Shown here in pieces: positions 53,101 to 59,100 of a DNA stretch of 64,000 nucleotides. Both the position numbers and the translations under genes were made by a program. The DNA is taken from contig ML681994.1 in NCBI GenBank assembly GCA_007922195.1, positions 47,476,434-47,540,433 on the forward strand, in the 5' to 3' direction. How positions within the stretch are numbered: the stretch's first letter is position 1; the number at the start of each line of letters is the position of its first letter. The stretch comes from Podocnemis expansa. Its lineage: Eukaryota; Chordata; Testudines; Podocnemididae. The notes beneath the pieces are model-generated. The model worked only from the letters and a program-made list of their open reading frames with translations, did not search any database and was not told where the DNA came from.

Positions 53101-56100
53101 AGTCAGTGGTATCATGAAGATATCTAGGAGCATTGGTGGTGTGGGGCCTGAGGAAAGAGTCCACATAGCCTGACAATCCTGCCGTGAGAGTTCCAGTGCC
53201 TGAGATGATAGGGTGTGCCAGATTCCCAGATTTGTGGATCTTGGATAGTAGATAGAATACTCTTGGTTGGGGCTCTTGGGATGTTTATGGATAGATTTCT
53301 TCTTGTGCTTCTTCAGAGAGTTTCTTAAGCAGATGTTATAATTTCTTTTGGGATTCCTCAGTGGGATCAGAGGGTAGTGGATTGTAGAACGTGGTGTTAG
53401 AGAGTTCTCTGGCAGCCTCCCGTTTGTAATCTGACATATTCATGATGACTACAGCACCTAATTTGTCAGCCTCTTTGATTCTAAAGGCAGAGTTGTTTCT
53501 GAGACTATGTATAGCATTGCATTCTGCATGGCTGAGATTACGGAGCAAGTGATGCTGCTTGTCTACAATCTCAGCTTGTGCACGTCAGCAGACACACTGC
53601 ACAAAAGTCTAGTCAGTTGCTTCAGTCTTCAGGAGGAGCATGCAAAATTCTTCTTGTACCATTGGTAGGAAGGTATCTGTGACTTAGTTTATTATTCAGT
53701 GGTATGGTGGAAACATTCCTTGACTCTGCCTGCATATCAACTCAAGTGATACCATCACAGGTCCCAACCACATCAGCAACACCATCAGGGGCTCATTCAC
53801 TTGCACATCTACTCATGTGATATATGCCATCATGTGCTAGCAATGCCCCTCCGCCATGCAATGTTCCCTCTAAGGGGAGAGGGCAGCTGAGCAACTCTGG
53901 TTGCTCGTTGCGCTCCCCTTCCCCCATGGGGCCTGCTGCGCAGCCCCTCCCCCCGCTCCTGACAGCCCCCCCCCCGCTGCTCCCACTCGGCCACCCTCCT
54001 TACAACCCCCCACTCACCCCCCCGCTCCCGCTTGGCCCCCCCCCCNNNNNNNNNNNNNNNNNNNNNNNNNNNNNNNNNNNNNNNNNNNNNNNNNNNNNNN
54101 NNNNNNNNNNNNNNNNNNNNNNNNNNNNNNNNNNNNNNNNNNNNNCTTGGGGCTGGACTGGAGCCAGAGGGCCCAGCCATAACTCCCGGGCCAGAGGAGC
54201 TCTACAGAGCATGCCCAGATTTTCTGGGCATGCTCCGTTGGAGCTTCTCTGGGCGGGAGTTTTTAAAACTCCCAGCCCCAGAGGAGTTCTGTGGAGGGAC
54301 TCTGGCTGCCGGCAGTGCGCTGTTGGCAGCTTTCGCTGCGCTGGTGGCTGTGGCGGGCTGTGCTGCAGCGCGCCAGCGCAGCTTAGAGGGAACATTGCTG
54401 CCATGTACATTGGCCAAACCAGACTGCCCTTATGCAAAACAATAAATGGACACAAGTCAGACATCAAAAATGGTAACATCCATAAACCAGTAGGAGAACA
54501 CATCAATCTTCATGGACACTCAGTAGCAGACTTGCAAGTTGGCATACTTCAATAAAAACAAAACAAAACAAAACAAAAGAAAAACAGACTTGAGCATGAA
54601 AATTCAGACCTCAAATTGATTTACAAGGTTGACACTATCGGACTGGGTCTGAATAGGGACTTGGAATGGTTAGAACATTACAAAAAGTAATTGTCCCTGT
54701 TCACACATTCTCATTTTCTAATCAATTGGTGCAAATGGGCCTCATCTACTCTAACTGAATAGACTTTGCTAGCACTTGCCCTGCTTCACCCTGGCACACA
54801 CATATATACTTCTCAACTGTAGTTTCCACTTCATGTATCTGACGAAGTAGGTTGGAGCCCACAAAAGCTTATGCCAAAAGAAATTTGTCAGTCCTTAAGG
54901 TGCTGCAGGACTCTCGTTGTTTCGGCTGTACTCTGACTAACAAGGATACTCCTCTGGAACTTGTCATTTTTAGCATAGTGTCTCCTTTGCAGTAAATCTC
55001 CATGTTGAAGCAATACTGTCAACTAATGAGCTCTCATAGGAAAGGTTTTTACCTCGGAATGTGCCTTTTCTTCAGCCTACAAGAAAACAGAGAAAATAGC
55101 TGTTTTGAAAACATAATCAAATGCAATTAAGATTAAAAAAATGAAATTTAACAGAAATTATATGAATTAGTATAGCTTCACAAATAATTGAGTATATAAT
55201 ATATAATATTATAATAGAGATTTGGAATAAAAAGATTAAATTAAATCTTTTTCCCCTTACAGAAATAACTCAACTTGAGCACAAATAGAATTTTGCCTCA
55301 GGAATGACAGCCCAATCAGGTCTCTTATAATGACTAAAAGCTTCTAAAGAACAGTAGAAGAATTGCTGTAACAACAAGTGCAGTTTATTGGACTATAACG
55401 TGTGTGCGTGGCTTAAAATACAAAGCAGCGATAGTATTTTACATTCCACTTTGTAAATGTTGACTTTTTAGTGGTGACCATTGACAGGGCATTGTATTAT
55501 AAAGATGCTTTCAAACAATGATCATGAAAAGGAGCCATCCAAGGAACTCAAAAGAATAATCTGTGTTCCCATGGGTTCTATTGTGCTTGTGGAATGAAGC
55601 AACTGAAAATGCTACATGGGAATCTGAAGGGGGTGTTTCACTCTTGGACCCAAAGAAGTTGGCAACACTATAAGGCAGCCCCTACATATCTGGCACAGCA
55701 GGAAGCACATCTACATCACTGGATGAGTCCCTTTGTCTAAAAGACAGAATGGGGCAGGTAGGCCCCACTTCTCAAAAGAACAGGTTTCAGATATCTTGTC
55801 TTTTGATGCTAGGTGAAGGATATAAACAGAAGGAATATAATTGGTTTCTGGAGGCAATAACAACTTCTGAATTAACCTGTGACAAAAAATAATTAATCTA
55901 AGACTAAAAATTAAAATGCAAATTACCACCACAACAGTCCAGACTCACAAATTTGGAATATAATGTGATACTGACAGTCAAATACAGAGACAAGTCTATG
56001 GGAATCTAAAGGTAGGTTAAAGTGACTCCACTACCATCAAATGTTTAGCCTCATAACAAAATATTAACACATCATTTACATCTCCCTTATACATCACCTC

Positions 56101-59100
56101 TTAATAGGCTTACATTTAAGCTTAGTAACTTTAAGGCTACGTCTGTACTATACAAATGTATCAAGATATCTTATGTCAAACAAACAAGGAGTCCTGTGGC
56201 ACTTAAAGACTAACCAATTTGTTTATTGCATGAGCTTTTGTGGAAGAAAATCCCACTTCGTCAGATGCTTTGAAGAATGTCTTATGCTGATACTCAGTCA
56301 CCTCTGTAATTATAATAACACTATTATAATTATAGCGGTGGTTGATGTCCACAATGCCATGCTTGGCTCAGTGGACTGCATTCTCACCAGGGTCATTTCC
56401 ACTAACATAAGTGGCAGTGTAGGGGAGCTGAGAAGTCAATCCCTGCTACCAGTGATTTTTTGTTGACAAAACTGTGCATGAGGCCTAAATGTATCTCACA
56501 AGCTGAGACAGCAATAAAACGGAATATAGCAAGTAAAATGGGTATTTACACAGAAGAGTGTAAGAAGATGCAAGTTACAGTATGCTACTTCACAATACAC
56601 CACTGTGCACCTACTGCCATTTCCTTACAAACTAAGCTACACCACCTTACTGTCAAAGCTGCCAGTCTATTGCTATATCACAATCCACTAATACCCACTA
56701 TATGGCAAACTGTGCTGTGAAATAAAACTCCTTGGCTCCTGACATGCACACTGTGTCCAAAAGCTAGGTTTGCAATATATCTGAGTGCCAACAGAAACCC
56801 CAAAATGCCATCAGAAACCCTGATCTGATGGAATCAAATCAATAAAATCAGTTTTAAAAAGAGAGAAAACCAAAAAATACTGAAGAAAGGTGAATTCTGA
56901 AGTCCATTCTCATTGGACATCTTCATTATGAGAAATGCAAAATCAGTAAGTCAAAGAACACATCCTTCTGAGTCACAAACTCCAGCTCTTTTGCTCATCT
57001 CTCTTATAATAACCTCTTAAATTGCAACTGTCTTGATCTGCTCACCAATCACTGATTACACTGCAGCAAAACTACACTAAGAATGAAAACAGTAATTAGC
57101 AAGATTGATAAACATCTTTAGGCAAGACATTTATTGAAATGAGGGCTGCTATAGAATTCTTGCATGGTACTTTTGCCAGAACTACGAAAAAGTTCCAACT
57201 CTTTTATTTGTTCTTCCTGCTAAGACCTACAATGGCAGAAAGTGAATTATGTGTACCATAATGTTCCTGAAGCTCTCTCTTTCTAGAAGAAGTGGGGCAC
57301 TATATAATATCACTGAACAATGAAACTTTGTTCTTTATGTTCAGCTAATCTGGTACTGAGAGCCAATCTTTTGTCTGATGCTTCCACTTTTGCTCTGCTT
57401 CCTGATTAATTGGTACAAGACTGTCTGAACTTTTTCAGTGGAGCACAGAGGACCCAGCAGGAGAAATTCTGATCAAAAAATTTCTTCCTGCAATGCAATC
57501 ACACTAGTTCTATAATCCAGTTCTTTCTTTGCCCTTACCAAAATCTTTATATAGATTTCATTGCCACAGCTAGATAATCAATAAACCAGTAAGAAATATG
57601 GGACGATGGCTAAAGAAGTACATTGGTAGTCAGAAGTCTCAGAGTATATTCCTAATTACTGATTTGTTGTATGACCTTCAGTAAGTCTTTTGACCTCTGT
57701 GCCTCAGGATAACCCTTAGAAATATTGTTGTGTGATGCTCTGGGGCATCTCAAGGTGCAACTCACAGAGGCATATTGATTTTTTAACAGTCACTTTGAGG
57801 ACTGAGTGAGCCCCCATCTAAGCAGGAGCCGTACTATTTGAATAGATACAGCCTGCTCTGCTCGCCAGTGCAGCAGCCATCAACAGTAGACAACCTTATA
57901 GCTAGCCACCAGGAACACAAGAACTGAGACAATGAGCATACCTTCTTCAAGCCTATGGAGTTCAAAATGGATGGGAGGATTAAGAAAACATACTCCTCGC
58001 ATCTTCCTCATAAGGAGCTAGTCAACATCTATTCTTACTGTAGCTGGCTAAATGATTGCAAAGGATCACTTTATCTCTTACTCAAGAGAATATAGAAAAC
58101 AGAAACATAAGTGTCCTTATTTAGAATATGGGCATATGTCTTGCACTGCAGCTACTCTTTTATTAAGGTTTTTGTAAGTAAATCATTACTCTGAAGCAGC
58201 AGAACAAGTGCAACAACATATCACACAAAAATCAAAATCAATCTTTCCTGTTTAAAAATAACTCCACATGAAATGAAGATTAGAAAGAACCTTCCATTTG
58301 GCTGCAGAGAGCATATTTAAGGAAATGAATAAATGAATAAATTTAAAAAAAACTACTTTCCCCTTTGAAAAGAGCATCTAGACACTGATATTTTTGTAAA
58401 AGATCAACAGGTATTTTAAACTACACCCAGTAATCTGCAAACAACCCCATACTTTTCAGATGTTTTTCTCAAACAGTAACATTATAAGACACTCCACCGG
58501 GCACCTAATTACAAGATCTTGCTGCTAAAGAGCACAAACACCAAGCAATGATAAAATCAGTCAAAAATTATGAAGCACAATAATATAGTCCAGTATATAA
58601 CAAGAAGCCCCATGTGAGGTTGAACTTTTTGCATAATTTTTATATCTCAACCTTTAAAATACACCACAAAAGATTTAGTGAATGCAAAATTCATTGCTTA
58701 AAGAAAAAAATTATGCTAATTATATGAGAAAGCAAAAGTATAATAATGAAGTCAAATAGTTGTTCCACTGCTTTACTGCAGCACTTACATGCAATTTTGA
58801 TCCATCTAAACTTAAAATTATTGAATGAGCTAGAAAGCATTGTTGTAGATGTACAATATCACAGGCAGGACTTTTTTTCTAAACTGTCAATACTTACTGT
58901 CGAATAGAGAGAGGAGGTACTGGAGACCAGTGATAATGATGACCCATGTACTACAGAAAATAAGAAAAAAGTGCCATTATATAAAATATTGATGAAACAG
59001 CATGAGTTCTTCCCTGTGGAGCTCAATGGCAGAGCATCTCTTTTCAAAATGAGAATCTTGCACAAAGAGTAGCTATTAGAGGTTATCAGTGTACAAAACA

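Larger units (their letters stand above)
53735..54689 (+). pseudogene. Second PLE copy, GIY-YIG region, interrupted
   Basis: The sequence from CAAGTGATACCATCACAGGTCCCAACC onward matches the reverse complement of 52.4-52.5 kb. After the inserted hAT-like element it resumes as AAMYIGQTRLPLCKTINGHKSD...KPVGEHINLHGHSVADLQV, the GIY-YIG domain. An A-rich (AAAAC)n expansion near 54555-54585 breaks the frame. It ends with TTGGAATGGTTAGAACATTACAAAAAGTAA. Confidence 0.85.
51850..54964. mobile_element. Head-to-head pair of Penelope-like elements with 13-bp TSD
   Basis: The left copy (minus, about 51850-53700) and right copy (plus, about 53735-54964) are the same family, joined at their 5' sides. CATTTTTAGCATA stands at both outer flanks (51837-51849, 54965-54977), so the pair entered as one insertion. 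Both end in the tail GTCTTTAAGGTGCCACAGGACTC-type repeat. The right copy is interrupted by a hAT-like element. Coding parts are listed separately. Penelope-like elements are retroelements with a distinct RT and a GIY-YIG endonuclease. Confidence 0.9.
49410..55052 (-). other. NAV3: NAV3 intron
   Basis: A 5.6-kb intron. It carries a possible hAT-like element (51413-51709), the 3.1-kb paired PLE insertion (51850-54964) with its nested hAT-like element, and the assembly gap. The stretch 49410-51400 is AT-rich and unrecognised. Confidence 0.85.
55077..58897 (-). other. NAV3: NAV3 intron
   Basis: A 3.8-kb intron with a MITE left end (about 56135-56175) interrupted by a PLE-tail monomer (56176-56279) and a MIR-like relic (57655-57765). 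The rest is AT-rich and unrecognised. Confidence 0.85.

Noticed and set aside
53824..54555. 243-aa frame spanning the N gap
   Set aside because: It is a chance fusion of hAT-like interior, unknown bases and PLE sequence. Only the last part (GIY-YIG region) is meaningful.
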